From Cryobacterium flavum (GTDB lineage: Bacteria; Actinomycetota; Actinomycetes; Actinomycetales; Microbacteriaceae): a DNA stretch of 64,000 nt. The position numbers were made by a program, and so were the translations under genes. Shown one piece after another: positions 17,599-26,418 of the stretch. The stretch is from contig NZ_FNIB01000001.1 in NCBI RefSeq assembly GCF_900103805.1, forward strand, positions 62,001 to 126,000. Reading direction: 5' to 3'. Below the pieces are notes generated by a model. It made no database searches, had not been told where the DNA came from, and worked only from the letters and a program-made list of their open reading frames with translations. Each line of letters starts with the position of its first letter. The first letter of the stretch is position 1.

Positions 17599-18666
17599 TC
17601 AGTTCGGGTAGACGATCGACTTGAGGCTGTTTTCGTCGCGGTCGCTGTCGAGCGCTTCGGCGACGTGGTCGAGGTCGAATCTGCCGGTGACGAGCGCGTC
17701 GAGGTCGACCTGCCCCGAGGCCACGAGATGGATCGCGGTCGGCCAGGTGTCGACGTAGCGAAAGATGCCCGTGACCGTGAGCTCAAGGTTTTGGATGTGC
17801 GCCACCGGGAGGGTCATCTCGGGGTTCCCAAGCCCGACCAGCACGACCGTGCCGGCCGGTCGCACCGAGCGGATGCCGCTGTCCACGGCCCGCGCCGACC
17901 CGCTGGCGTCGATGAAGGCGTTCACGTCGAGACCCAGGGTGGCGGGGTCGGTGGCCACCGGGTCGATGACCCGGGTGGCCCCGAACTTCAGGGCACGCTC
18001 ACGTTTGGCGGGCACGAGGTCGGAGACGATGATCTCGCCAGCCCCGAAGGCCCGCGCGGTCTGGGCCGTGATGATGCCGATCGGGCCGGCGCCGGCGATG
18101 AGAACCGACGACCCCGGAACGATCTGGGCTTTGCGAATGCTCGCGATGGCCACCGACAGCGGCTCGAGCAGCGCGCCGGCTTCGAACGACACCGAGTCGG
18201 GAATGCGGTGGGCAAATTCGGTCTGGCTCGTCACGTACCCGCAGAACGCCCCGTCAATGGGCGGCGTCGCGTAGAACTCCATTTTCGAGCACAGGTTGTA
18301 TCGGCCAGCCCGGCATTCGCGGCACGAGCGGCACGGCCGCTGCGGTTCGACGGCGACCCGCTCTCCGATGCGTGCGGCGTCGATGTCAGCGCCGACCGCG
18401 ACGATGGTGCCGCTGAGTTCGTGGCCGAGCACGAGTGGAGAGTCGACGACGAAGTCGCCGATGCGCCCCTCGCGGTAGTAGTGCACGTCGGAGCCGCAGA
18501 CCCCGACCGCTGCGACCTTCACGAGCACTTCATCGCTGTCGGGCGTGGGAACGGCGCGGTCTTCGATGGTCAGTTGCTGCTGGTGCAGCAGAACGCTAGT
18601 GCGCATGGTCGCCGGCAGCACGGTCTGCGAAAGTGTCGTCTCGGGCAACGCTGGTGAACTGGTCAT
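17599..18666 (-). CDS. Zinc-dependent alcohol dehydrogenase (sorbitol/xylitol dehydrogenase-like)
   Basis: This 355-residue MDR-superfamily enzyme has the catalytic zinc ligands in GVCGSDVHYY and GHELSGTI, and the structural zinc cysteines in CRSCRECRAGRYNLC near residue 98. The Rossmann motif is AGAGPIGIITAQ near residue 175, followed by an NAD-type Asp in IVSDLVPAKRE. These fit polyol dehydrogenases that oxidise sorbitol or xylitol. No sugar transporter is adjacent, so the substrate stays open. Confidence 0.88.
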   Translation of the reverse strand: MTSSPALPETTLSQTVLPATMRTSVLLHQQQLTIEDRAVPTPDSDEVLVKVAAVGVCGSDVHYYREGRIGDFVVDSPLVLGHELSGTIVAVGADIDAARIGERVAVEPQRPCRSCRECRAGRYNLCSKMEFYATPPIDGAFCGYVTSQTEFAHRIPDSVSFEAGALLEPLSVAIASIRKAQIVPGSSVLIAGAGPIGIITAQTARAFGAGEIIVSDLVPAKRERALKFGATRVIDPVATDPATLGLDVNAFIDASGSARAVDSGIRSVRPAGTVVLVGLGNPEMTLPVAHIQNLELTVTGIFRYVDTWPTAIHLVASGQVDLDALVTGRFDLDHVAEALDSDRDENSLKSIVYPN

Positions 18667-18749
18667 GATGGGTCTTCCTTCTCCACGGTGTGTGGCGTTG
18701 ACATCGTTGTCGGCTGGCCGATCAGGCCGCGCAGGTCAGGCCGCGCGGG

Positions 18750-20210
18750 TCAGGCCGGGCCGGTGCCCATGATGGTCGCGGCCAGCGGTTCGGCCGAGGC
18801 TCGGCTTACGAAGCAGTAGTAGTTGCGCGGGCCGGTGGTCCACTGTTCGTCGGTGATCGGGTAGCTGCCCTGCATTTGCAGGTTCGGGTAGGCGCCGGCG
18901 GCGTTCAGGTCGAGGATGCCGGGTGCCGTGCAGAGCAGGTTGATCTGGGCGGCGAGCGCGGCCTCGCCCGGAAACACGGTGGTCGTGTCGCCGCCGAAGC
19001 TGCCGCGATCGACCAGCTGGGCGGTGTGTGCGACGGCGCAATCGACCACCGTAAACTCTTCCTCCCACGGCGAGACATACGGTTCGAGGCACTCGCCACC
19101 GAACAAGGTGTTCCACTCGTGCGCACCGGCGGCCTGCACCGCGGTGATCTCCGGGGTTAGGGTGGGCGTGGGCGTGGGGGTCGGCGTGGGCGTCGGCGTC
19201 GCGGATTGGGTCGGTGCCGGAGCCGCTACCGGACTCGCGACCAGACGCTGGCCGAGATAAAACAGCCCAACCAGCACGATGAGGGCAAGCAGCCCGACGG
19301 CGGTCCAGACTAGGGTGGCCTGCGTTCCCCCGGCAAGGACTCGCCGGGACCGGTGTCGACTCGGCGCCTCAGTGTGCGTTGGCTGGTCGGCTTCGGCTTC
19401 GGCCAAGCGGATGCCCGCGCCCGCGTCGGGCGCATGAGTATCCGTTGCAGAGACCGGCAGCAACTCGGTTGCGGCCGTGGCCTGCGCCTCGAGAGGCTCA
19501 GGCGCGACAACGGCCGGTGACGCCGGCGCGAGCTGTTCGACAGAGGCGACCGTGGCCGTTTCGTGGTCGGCCGCGACGGGCTCAGCAGCAACAATCTCTG
19601 CCCTTATTACTGGGGCGGCCGTCACCGGACCGTCCGTGACGGGTTCGACGGCTGCCGATTCGCTCATACTCGGTTCGCTCGCGGCTGGCACAACGACGGC
19701 CGGGATGACTGCGGCCGGAACTTCGGCCGTTGGAATGGCTGGGGCGGGATCGGCTGCGGCCGCCACGACATCGGCCGCGCTGGGCTCGGGCCCTGCAGTG
19801 GACTGCTGGTCCGGCTCTGGCTCACTATCGCTCGGCGGAATGACTTGGGGCTCGGCATGAGTGGCCGGTGCAGCGTCATCCGCGGAATCAGCGGCGCCGG
19901 CGGCGGCTTCTGCTTCGACCGGTTGCGGCAGCGGGGTGGTCCACCAGGGAGCCGGCCCGGCCGGAACTGCCGGAACGGGCGGCTCAACGGGCTCGGCGAC
20001 CTCGGGCTCGTCGACGACCGGCTTGGCTCGGCGCGCGCGGCGACCAAAGCGGCTCGTGGGTGCGGCGGTATCCGGTTTGGCGGCATCCGTTTTAGCATCG
20101 CCTGTAGCTTTGGCAGCTGAGTCGTCTGGCGAGTCAGCCCCGGCACCGGTGGTTTCCGGGTCGAGCTGCGACGCGAGCCAGTCGATTCCCCGCTCGTCGT
20201 CTGATGCCAC
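18750..20210 (-). CDS. Septum-formation-like membrane protein with long disordered N-terminus
   Basis: The 486-residue protein starts at GTG 20210 and overlaps the pyrE stop by one base. Residues 1-290 are Ala/Pro/Glu-rich and disordered and include a basic patch RFGRRARRAKP. One membrane helix (TLVWTAVGLLALIVLVGLFY, near 303-322) is followed by a Thr-Pro linker of alternating TP units. The extracellular C-terminal ~130 residues (GGECLEPYV, VVDCAVAHTAQLV, NLLC, NYYCFV) have the paired cysteines of the actinobacterial septum-formation domain. A role at the cell envelope is inferred; none is proven. Confidence 0.7.
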   Translation of the reverse strand: MASDDERGIDWLASQLDPETTGAGADSPDDSAAKATGDAKTDAAKPDTAAPTSRFGRRARRAKPVVDEPEVAEPVEPPVPAVPAGPAPWWTTPLPQPVEAEAAAGAADSADDAAPATHAEPQVIPPSDSEPEPDQQSTAGPEPSAADVVAAAADPAPAIPTAEVPAAVIPAVVVPAASEPSMSESAAVEPVTDGPVTAAPVIRAEIVAAEPVAADHETATVASVEQLAPASPAVVAPEPLEAQATAATELLPVSATDTHAPDAGAGIRLAEAEADQPTHTEAPSRHRSRRVLAGGTQATLVWTAVGLLALIVLVGLFYLGQRLVASPVAAPAPTQSATPTPTPTPTPTPTLTPEITAVQAAGAHEWNTLFGGECLEPYVSPWEEEFTVVDCAVAHTAQLVDRGSFGGDTTTVFPGEAALAAQINLLCTAPGILDLNAAGAYPNLQMQGSYPITDEQWTTGPRNYYCFVSRASAEPLAATIMGTGPA

Positions 20211-20758
20211 TAGTTGAGCCCCAGGTCCTCAAGGGAGATCGCGGCGTAATAGGGGTAGCCGGCGGCCTCGATCACTTCGCGAGCACCAGTGTTGCGGTCG
20301 ACCACGACGGCGACGCCGGCGATCTCGGCGCCGACCTTGAGCAGGGCTTCAATGGCGGCGAGCGGTGACCCGCCGGTGGTCGAGGTGTCTTCGAGCACGA
20401 TCACACGCTTGCCGGCGAGGTCGGGGCCTTCAACCTGGCGGCCTCGGCCGTGATCTTTCGGTTCCTTACGAACGACGAAGGCGTCGTAGTTGGCGCCGCG
20501 GGCCGCGGCCTGGTGCATGACGGCGGCGGCGATCGGGTCGGCGCCCATGGTCAGGCCGCCAACGGCGACGACATCGGGCACGTCCTTGATCAGGTCGAGC
20601 ATGACCTGCCCGATCAGTGGAGCCACCCGGTGGTCGAGGCTCACCCGGCGCAGGTCCACGTAGTACGTGGCCTTCTTGCCGCTGGTGAGAACGAAGTCTC
20701 CGTGAAAAACGGCCTCGGCCGAGATGAAGTCGATGAGTTTCTGCCGCGTATCAGTCAC
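20210..20758 (-). CDS. pyrE: Orotate phosphoribosyltransferase
   Basis: PyrE adds ribose-5-phosphate from PRPP to orotate, giving OMP in pyrimidine synthesis. The 182-residue length is typical of the short actinobacterial form. The PRPP-binding motif is VIVLEDTSTTGGS near residue 115, and FVLTSGKKATYYVDLR near residue 21 is the family's orotate-side segment. The stop overlaps the next gene start by one base. Confidence 0.95.
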   Translation of the reverse strand: MTDTRQKLIDFISAEAVFHGDFVLTSGKKATYYVDLRRVSLDHRVAPLIGQVMLDLIKDVPDVVAVGGLTMGADPIAAAVMHQAAARGANYDAFVVRKEPKDHGRGRQVEGPDLAGKRVIVLEDTSTTGGSPLAAIEALLKVGAEIAGVAVVVDRNTGAREVIEAAGYPYYAAISLEDLGLN

Positions 20759-21046
20759 AATCGCCAGTTTAGGGCATGCCCGACAGCCCCCTCCGTGTCC
20801 AGAACACGAGGCGGGGGCAGGGTATTTTCCGCGGGGTTGCGAGTTTTGATGTGTGGCGGCGTCCCGCGCACGCCGATTGTTGAGCTTGTCGAAACACGCG
20901 GAGGCCTCCGGAACGCCTCAATGTCTGAGCGGGGAGCGGGTGACCCCCGCCCCCGCCGACACCCAGAAAACACAAGCAAAAGCCGCAAAACAAGCCGGCA
21001 AGCGGCTCTTTTCGCAGGCCGCTCCCGTGAATCTCGGGGGCGGAGC
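20759..21046. other. 288-bp intergenic region with repeat motif and terminator
   Basis: No gene is seen. It holds TTGTTGAGCTTGTCGAAACACG (20877-20898, a motif I recognise as frequent between genes in related Actinobacteria), GC-rich short palindromes, and the hairpin at 20981-21007. Frames across it have no supporting features. Confidence 0.55.
20975..21010 (-). terminator. Intrinsic terminator of the small membrane protein gene
   Basis: AGCCGC (20981-20986) pairs with GCGGCT (21002-21007). On the minus strand the stem is followed by TTTTGCTT. It lies about 40 bp after the small gene's stop at 21047. Confidence 0.6.
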
Positions 21047-21235
21047 CTAGAAGATGCGAACCAGGTTGCGACGCTCGGTCTGACGGTAGCCGTCGCGGTG
21101 AACCTCGACGACGAGGGCTGCGATGGAAACAACGGCAACGAGCAGGATGGCGATGAGGATGAACACGAGATGCCTTTCGAAGGAGGTGGCGTGGCCCGGC
21201 ACGGAGGCGACATTGCTCGTGTGTGACCCTCTCAT
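21047..21235 (-). CDS. Small membrane protein of unknown function
   Basis: This 62-residue protein has one predicted membrane helix (HLVFILIAILLVAVVSIAAL, about residues 22-41), a short external or internal head and a basic tail, VHRDGYRQTERRNLVRIF. The start ATG at 21235 has GGTCAGGAG at a good distance upstream on the minus strand, which supports a real gene rather than the much longer antisense frame that contains it. It is divergent from the LysR gene with 63 bp between starts and has its own terminator. I do not recognise a family. Confidence 0.6.
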   Translation of the reverse strand: MRGSHTSNVASVPGHATSFERHLVFILIAILLVAVVSIAALVVEVHRDGYRQTERRNLVRIF

Positions 21236-21298
21236 TTGACCACTCCTGACCGTGCAGCACAATCGTATTATTCTGCATGCATTGTGTAGATTGTCTAC

Positions 21299-22222
21299 AT
21301 GGACGTGCAACGACTCGAACTGCTCCGGGAACTCGCCGACCGCGGCAGCGTTACGGCGGTCGCCCTGGCCACTCACCGCACTCCGTCGGCGGTCTCCCAG
21401 CAACTCAAGGTGCTCGAACGCGAAGCCGGGTTGCCGCTCACGCAGCGTCAGGGTCGCGGACTCGTGCTCACCTCGGCTGGCCGCGCCCTCGCCCGCAGCG
21501 CAGCGGATGTGGCGGTATCGCTCGCGAAGGCCACCGCGCTCTGGGACGAATTCCGCAACCACGCCTCGGGTGAAGTGAGCCTGGTCACCTTTCCCACGGC
21601 CGGCCAGATGCTGCTGCCCGGCGTCATCAAGATTCTGGGGCCGGACCTCCTGCTCAACTGCGCCGATGAAGACCCGGAGCTGAGCGACTTTCCCGCCTTC
21701 ACTGCCGAGTACGACATTGTGCTCGCGCACTCCATGAGCGGCCAGCTCTCCTGGGCCGGGCGTGGCCTCACGGTTGTTCCACTCATGACCGAGCCGCTGG
21801 ATGTGGGACTGCCGGTGGGGCATCCGCTCTCCGATCGCGCCTGGGTTGGCCCCCGCGACCTGATCGGCGAGACCTGGATCGGCGTGACCGACGGCTACCC
21901 GTTCGAACGCATTCTGCACGCGATCGAGCAGGAGGCCGGCGCCCGCCTGTCGATGTCGCAGCGTTTCGCCGACCTTGCGCTGATCGAATCGTTCGTGATT
22001 GCAGGGCTCGGCATTGCGCTCGTGCCGCGGTATACCTCGGGTGGCGGGCAGCCCGGTCGACTCGTGCTCAAACCGCTGCGCGGCATCGAATCGCAGCGGC
22101 AGATCGTGGCTCTGATGCGCCCCGACCGAGCCGAGCGCTTAGCCGTGCGCACCGTCATCCAGGCCCTGCAATCCGAGGCCGCCAAGGTTGAGCAATCCCA
22201 CAGCACCGTAACAGCTCGTTGA
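21299..22222 (+). CDS. LysR-family transcriptional regulator
   Basis: This 307-residue regulator has the N-terminal winged helix-turn-helix (LLRELADRGSVTAVALATHRTPSAVSQQL, residues 7-35, described by its ends only as LLREL and AVSQQL) and a C-terminal periplasmic-binding-like effector domain. The ligand cannot be predicted. It is divergent from the small membrane protein gene and convergent with mmsA. Its stop codon lies at the edge of palindromic repeat copy 4. Regulation of the neighbouring pyrimidine operon is possible but unsupported, because that operon has its own divergent regulator. Confidence 0.88.
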   Translation: MDVQRLELLRELADRGSVTAVALATHRTPSAVSQQLKVLEREAGLPLTQRQGRGLVLTSAGRALARSAADVAVSLAKATALWDEFRNHASGEVSLVTFPTAGQMLLPGVIKILGPDLLLNCADEDPELSDFPAFTAEYDIVLAHSMSGQLSWAGRGLTVVPLMTEPLDVGLPVGHPLSDRAWVGPRDLIGETWIGVTDGYPFERILHAIEQEAGARLSMSQRFADLALIESFVIAGLGIALVPRYTSGGGQPGRLVLKPLRGIESQRQIVALMRPDRAERLAVRTVIQALQSEAAKVEQSHSTVTAR

Positions 22223-22275
22223 GAGCGCAAAAAGTGCCCGATTGGATGGGCCAATCGGGCACTTTTTGCGCTCTC
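22221..22275. repeat. Palindromic repeat copy 4 (bidirectional terminator)
   Basis: Perfect 25-bp inverted arms (22221-22245, 22251-22275) flank the loop ATGGG. The core GCCCGATTG with A and T tracts equals copies 1-3, which lie 16-18 kb away. It separates the convergent LysR and mmsA genes and would terminate both. Confidence 0.9.
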
Positions 22276-22286
22276 GCGGGGTGTGA

Positions 22287-23786
22287 CTAGGCGTTTTGGG
22301 GGAAGCCCAGGTTGATTCCTCCGTGGCTCGGGTCGAGCCAGCGACTCGTGACCGCCTTCTCCCGGGTGTAGAAGTTCACTCCGGCGGGGCCGTAGGCCTT
22401 GGCGTCACCGAACAGCGAGTTCTTCCAGCCGCCGAAGGAGTGGTACGCGACCGGCACCGGAATTGGCACGTTGATGCCAACCATGCCCACCTGCACCTCG
22501 TTCTGAAAACGGCGAGCAGCTCCGCCGTCATTCGTGAAGATCGCGGTGCCGTTGCCGTACTGGCTCGCGTTGATGAGGTCGAGACCCTCCTGGTAGCTGG
22601 CCACGCGCACGATCGACAGCACCGGGCCGAAGATCTCGTCGAGGTAGACGGCGGAGTCGACGCTGACCTTGTCGAACAGAGTCGGGCCGAGCCAGAAGCC
22701 GTTGGGGTCACCGTCAACCTTGACGCCGCGGCCGTCGATGACGATGTCGGCGCCGTCTGCCTGGGCGATGTCGATGTAGCCGGCCACCTTGTCGCGGTGC
22801 ACCTTCGTGATCAGCGGTCCCATGTCGCAGCCGCGCGTGCCGTCACCGACCGTGAGGCCCTTGACCCGCTCGGCGATCTTCGTGATGAGTTCGTCGGCCA
22901 CGGGCTCAACGGCGACGATGACGCTGATGGCCATGCAGCGCTCACCGGCGGATCCGAACCCGGCGTTGACGGCGGCATCCGCGCTCAGGTCGAGATCGGC
23001 ATCGGGCAACACCAGCATGTGGTTTTTCGCGCCGCCGAGGGACTGCACGCGCTTGCCGTTTCTGGCCGCGGTCTCGTAGATGTAGCGGGCGATCGGGGTG
23101 GAACCGACGAAGGAAATCGCCTGCACGGTGGGGTTCGCCAGCAGGGCGTCCACAGCCTCCTTGTCGCCGTGCACGACGTTGAGCACACCATTGGGCAGGC
23201 CGGCCTCGGTGAAGAGCTCGGCGAGCCAGTTCGACGCCGAAGGGTCTTTCTCGCTCGGCTTGAGTACGACGGTGTTGCCGGCCGCGATCGCGATGGGGAA
23301 GTACCAGAGCGGCACCATCGCCGGAAAGTTGAACGGGCTGATGATGCCGACCACGCCGAGCGACTGACGAATCGAGTAGACGTCAACGCCGGTCGAGACG
23401 TTCTCGGAGTACTCGCCCTTGGTCAGGTGCGGCATCCCGAGGGCGAATTCGACGACCTCGAGGCCACGAATAATCTCGCCGAGCGCGTCGGAGGTGACCT
23501 TGCCGTGTTCGGCGGTGAGAATGTCGGCCAGGTCTCCCTTGCGTGCGTTCAGCAGCTCGCGAAAGTTGTACATGATGGTCTGGCGGCGAGCCTGGCTCGT
23601 GTCACGCCAGGCCGGGTAGGCGGCCTGAGCGACGGCGACGGCTGCGTCGAGGTCGGCGGTGCTCGCCAGCAGCACGTTCTTGGCGACTGTGCCGGTGGCC
23701 GGGTTGTAAACGGGCGCGGTGCGGGTCGAGGTACCGGCGGCGGCTTCGCCGTTGATGTAGTGCTGAATGGTCGGGGTGTCAGTCAT
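22287..23786 (-). CDS. mmsA: CoA-acylating (methyl)malonate-semialdehyde dehydrogenase
   Basis: MmsA oxidises malonate semialdehyde to acetyl-CoA (or methylmalonate semialdehyde to propionyl-CoA) with NAD and CoA. The 499-residue length is standard. FNFPAMVPLWYFP near residue 153 and the catalytic Cys in GSAGERCMAISV near residue 284 are diagnostic of this CoA-dependent ALDH class, which lacks the usual general-base Glu. Here it follows an omega-aminotransferase after 28 bp, at the end of the pyrimidine operon, so malonate semialdehyde from beta-alanine is the likely substrate. AAGGA precedes the ATG. Confidence 0.93.
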   Translation of the reverse strand: MTDTPTIQHYINGEAAAGTSTRTAPVYNPATGTVAKNVLLASTADLDAAVAVAQAAYPAWRDTSQARRQTIMYNFRELLNARKGDLADILTAEHGKVTSDALGEIIRGLEVVEFALGMPHLTKGEYSENVSTGVDVYSIRQSLGVVGIISPFNFPAMVPLWYFPIAIAAGNTVVLKPSEKDPSASNWLAELFTEAGLPNGVLNVVHGDKEAVDALLANPTVQAISFVGSTPIARYIYETAARNGKRVQSLGGAKNHMLVLPDADLDLSADAAVNAGFGSAGERCMAISVIVAVEPVADELITKIAERVKGLTVGDGTRGCDMGPLITKVHRDKVAGYIDIAQADGADIVIDGRGVKVDGDPNGFWLGPTLFDKVSVDSAVYLDEIFGPVLSIVRVASYQEGLDLINASQYGNGTAIFTNDGGAARRFQNEVQVGMVGINVPIPVPVAYHSFGGWKNSLFGDAKAYGPAGVNFYTREKAVTSRWLDPSHGGINLGFPQNA

Positions 23787-23813
23787 TGTGAAAATCCTTA
23801 ATGGTTGGAACGG

Positions 23814-25136
23814 TTAGGCGAGAAGGTCGAGGCTGAGCACCTCGTCGTAGATGGCGAGCGCTTCGGCCACCTCAGCGTCGGTGACGACACAGGGCGGCAC
23901 GACATGGATGCGGTTCTCCATCAGGAACGGCAGCAGGCCGCGGCCGAGCAGTTCGGCCTTCACCCGGGCCATGACGGCGGCGCTCACCGGTTCGCGGGTG
24001 GCCGGGTCGGCGACGAGTTCGAGCGCCCAGAACACGCCGACACCGCGTACCTCGCCGATGATCGGGTGCTTGGCCTGCAGGGCCTTGAGGCCCGGCTCGA
24101 GCACGTCGCGCCCGATGCGGGCCGCGTTCTCGACGATGCCCTCGGCCTCCATCGCGTCGAGGGCGCCGACGATCGACGCCATAGCGAGCGGATGCCCGCT
24201 GTAGGTGAGCCCGCCGGGAAAGACGGTCTCGTCAAAAGTTGCAGCGATGGCATCGGAGATGATCACGCCGCCGGTGGGCACATAGCCGGAGTTGACGCCC
24301 TTGGCGAAGGTGATCAGGTCGGGCACGACGTCGTAGGCCTGGAAGGCGAACCAGTGGCCGGTTCGGCCGAAGCCGCACATGACCTCGTCGAGAATCAGTA
24401 CGATGCCGTATTTGTCGCACAGTGCGCGCACTCCGGGCAGGTAGCCGGCCGGCGGCATCATGATTCCGGCGGTTCCCGGAATCGACTCGAGCAGAATGGC
24501 CGCGACCGAGGCCACACCCTCGCCCTGGATGACGCGTTCGAGATGGTGCAGCGCGCGGGCGCACTCCTCGGCCTCGCTGGAGGCCCAGAATTCGCTGCGG
24601 TAGAGGAACGGACCGAAGAAGTGCACGTGTCCGCGCGCGAATTCGTTGGGAATGCGACGCCAGTCGCCGGTGGCGACCACGGCAGCTCCGGTGTTGCCGT
24701 GGTACGACTTATAGAGGGAGAGCACCTTGTCGCGACCGGTGTGCACGCGGGCCATGCGCATGGCGTTTTCATTCGCATCCGCTCCACCGTTGGTGAAGAA
24801 GACCTTGTTGAAACCGGCCGGGGCACGGTCGGTGATGCGCTTGGCCGCCTCGCCGCGGGCCAGGTTGGCGGTGGACGGCGCAATGGTCGTCAACAGCGCG
24901 GCCTGCTCGGTGATGGCTTGCACCACGGCCGGATGCTGATGGCCGATATTCACGTTCACCAACTGACTCGAGAAGTCAAGATACGAACGTCCGTCATGAT
25001 CCCAGACGCGGCAGCCCAACCCGCCGGCGATGACGAGCGGTCTCAATGCCGCTTGTGCCGACCAGGAATGGAACACGTGCGCCCGGTCGAGTTCGCTGGT
25101 GTGCGCGTTGAGAGTTTGTGTGCTGGTGTCAGTCAC
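23814..25136 (-). CDS. Class III aminotransferase (beta-alanine/omega-amino acid type)
   Basis: This PLP enzyme of 440 residues starts at GTG 25136; the frame is open to 25295 but the extra residues are not family-like. Diagnostic segments are VILDEVMCGFGRTG near residue 240 and the PLP lysine in LITFAKGVNSGYVPTGG near residue 270. Between the importer genes and mmsA it most plausibly transaminates beta-alanine to malonate semialdehyde. A strong terminator lies just upstream, after the substrate-binding protein gene, so expression may also depend on its own promoter or on readthrough. Confidence 0.85.
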   Translation of the reverse strand: MTDTSTQTLNAHTSELDRAHVFHSWSAQAALRPLVIAGGLGCRVWDHDGRSYLDFSSQLVNVNIGHQHPAVVQAITEQAALLTTIAPSTANLARGEAAKRITDRAPAGFNKVFFTNGGADANENAMRMARVHTGRDKVLSLYKSYHGNTGAAVVATGDWRRIPNEFARGHVHFFGPFLYRSEFWASSEAEECARALHHLERVIQGEGVASVAAILLESIPGTAGIMMPPAGYLPGVRALCDKYGIVLILDEVMCGFGRTGHWFAFQAYDVVPDLITFAKGVNSGYVPTGGVIISDAIAATFDETVFPGGLTYSGHPLAMASIVGALDAMEAEGIVENAARIGRDVLEPGLKALQAKHPIIGEVRGVGVFWALELVADPATREPVSAAVMARVKAELLGRGLLPFLMENRIHVVPPCVVTDAEVAEALAIYDEVLSLDLLA

Positions 25137-25190
25137 GTATATCGCTGGCTTTCTGTGGTGTTGGTATGAACGGTAGGTTTGGTGAATCGG

Positions 25191-25228
25191 AAAAATTGTG
25201 GCCCGGGCGGCCCTCGCGGGCCGCCCGG
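25191..25228 (-). terminator. Intrinsic terminator after the ABC importer genes
   Basis: On the minus strand CCGGGCGGCCC pairs perfectly with GGGCCGCCCGG (25203-25213 with 25218-25228, 4-base loop), followed by GCCACAATTTTT. It begins 8 bp after the substrate-binding protein's stop and lies upstream of the aminotransferase. Confidence 0.85.
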
Positions 25229-25236
25229 CAGGTGAG

Positions 25237-26373
25237 CTAGTTGCCGCCCTCGTTGAGGGTGACCTCGGTGGGCTTCCAGTCGGTGCCCATGACATCGACG
25301 CCGTCAGCCTTCAGCTCATCGAGTGCCTTGGTCACGTACTCGTTGGAGTACGCGGTGGCGGGCGGGTCGGTGGTGATGATGGTCGCCCCGGTCTCATTCT
25401 TGGTATTCATGGCGATGTCGACCGTGTTGGCCCAGGCCGCTTCGTCGATCATTCCCACGCCGTTGCTCGACGGGAAGATGAGTTTGCTGACCTCGTTGGT
25501 CATCCACAGCTGGTGGCTCTCGCCGAGGGTCGAACCGGCCGCGGTGACGATACCGGCCGCTTCGGACGGGTTGTTGGCCGCGTAGATCCAGCCCTTGATC
25601 GACGCCTTGATGAACTTCACCGTGTTGTCGGCATAGTCGGCGTCACTTTCGAGCTTGTCGGCGTTAGCCCAGATGGAGTCCTGGAGCATCGCGGTGCCCT
25701 CGTCGTTCCAGTCGATGACGTTGAGTTCATCGGGCTGGAACAGCTCGCCGGTGTCGGGGTTGATGGTTTCCAGAACCTGGGCGTACTCGTTGTACGTCAT
25801 GGCCTGGGCGGCATCGATATCGCCGGCGAGGAATCCGGTCATGTCGAAGGCCTGCTGAATGAGGTTGATGTCGCCGAGCTCAACGCCGGCTTTCTGCATG
25901 CCGGCAAAAAGTTCCCACTCGTTGCCGTAACCCCAGCTTCCGACGTTCTTGCCCGCGAGGTCGGCCGCGGTCGTGATGTCCTTGTCCTTGAGCGAGATCT
26001 GGGTGGTGGCGCTGCGCTCGAAGATCTGGGCGACGTCGGTGATGTTGGCGCCCTGCTCGATCGAGCCGAGCACCTTCGGCACCCAGGAGATGGCGTAGTC
26101 GGCGTCGCCGGCGGCGAGTACGTCCTGCGGCACGATGTCGGCGCCGCCTTCGTCGATGGTGACGTCGAGGCCCTCATCTTCGTAGTAGCCCTGGTCGAGC
26201 GCGGCGTAGTAACCGGCGAACTGGGCCTGCGCGAACCACTGCAGCTGCAGGGTGATCGGGGTGAGATCGCCGGCGGCATCCGTTGAGGGAGCAGTGCTCG
26301 CCGTGCTGCAGCCGGAGAGAACGAGCGCGCCGACGGCCGTGATTGCGCCAAGCCATGTGATGCGGTGTTTCAT
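25237..26373 (-). CDS. ABC transporter substrate-binding lipoprotein (NMT1/THI5-like)
   Basis: This 378-residue lipoprotein has a signal peptide ending LVLSGC with the lipid-modified Cys at 22. The mature part begins LTPITLQLQWFAQAQFAGYYAALDQGYY, the hallmark of the THI5/SsuA/TauA group (quoted by its ends LTPITL and DQGYY). Such proteins deliver thiamine precursors, nitrate, sulfonates or pyrimidine-like compounds to a permease. With dihydropyrimidinase genes upstream, a pyrimidine or hydantoin ligand is inferred. GGAGG lies just before the ATG. Confidence 0.9.
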   Translation of the reverse strand: MKHRITWLGAITAVGALVLSGCSTASTAPSTDAAGDLTPITLQLQWFAQAQFAGYYAALDQGYYEDEGLDVTIDEGGADIVPQDVLAAGDADYAISWVPKVLGSIEQGANITDVAQIFERSATTQISLKDKDITTAADLAGKNVGSWGYGNEWELFAGMQKAGVELGDINLIQQAFDMTGFLAGDIDAAQAMTYNEYAQVLETINPDTGELFQPDELNVIDWNDEGTAMLQDSIWANADKLESDADYADNTVKFIKASIKGWIYAANNPSEAAGIVTAAGSTLGESHQLWMTNEVSKLIFPSSNGVGMIDEAAWANTVDIAMNTKNETGATIITTDPPATAYSNEYVTKALDELKADGVDVMGTDWKPTEVTLNEGGN

Positions 26374-26418
26374 GGTGCCTCCTTGGTTACTGGTGCTGTG
26401 TGTGGCGGGGTGGGTGGT

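Noticed and set aside
20877..20898. Insertion-sequence end or attachment site
   Set aside because: TTGAGCTTGTCGAAAC looks like a dispersed actinobacterial intergenic motif. There is no partner repeat, transposase or tRNA next to it.
22296..23801. 501-codon frame antisense to mmsA
   Set aside because: Shadow of a conserved gene; no motif and no ribosome site.
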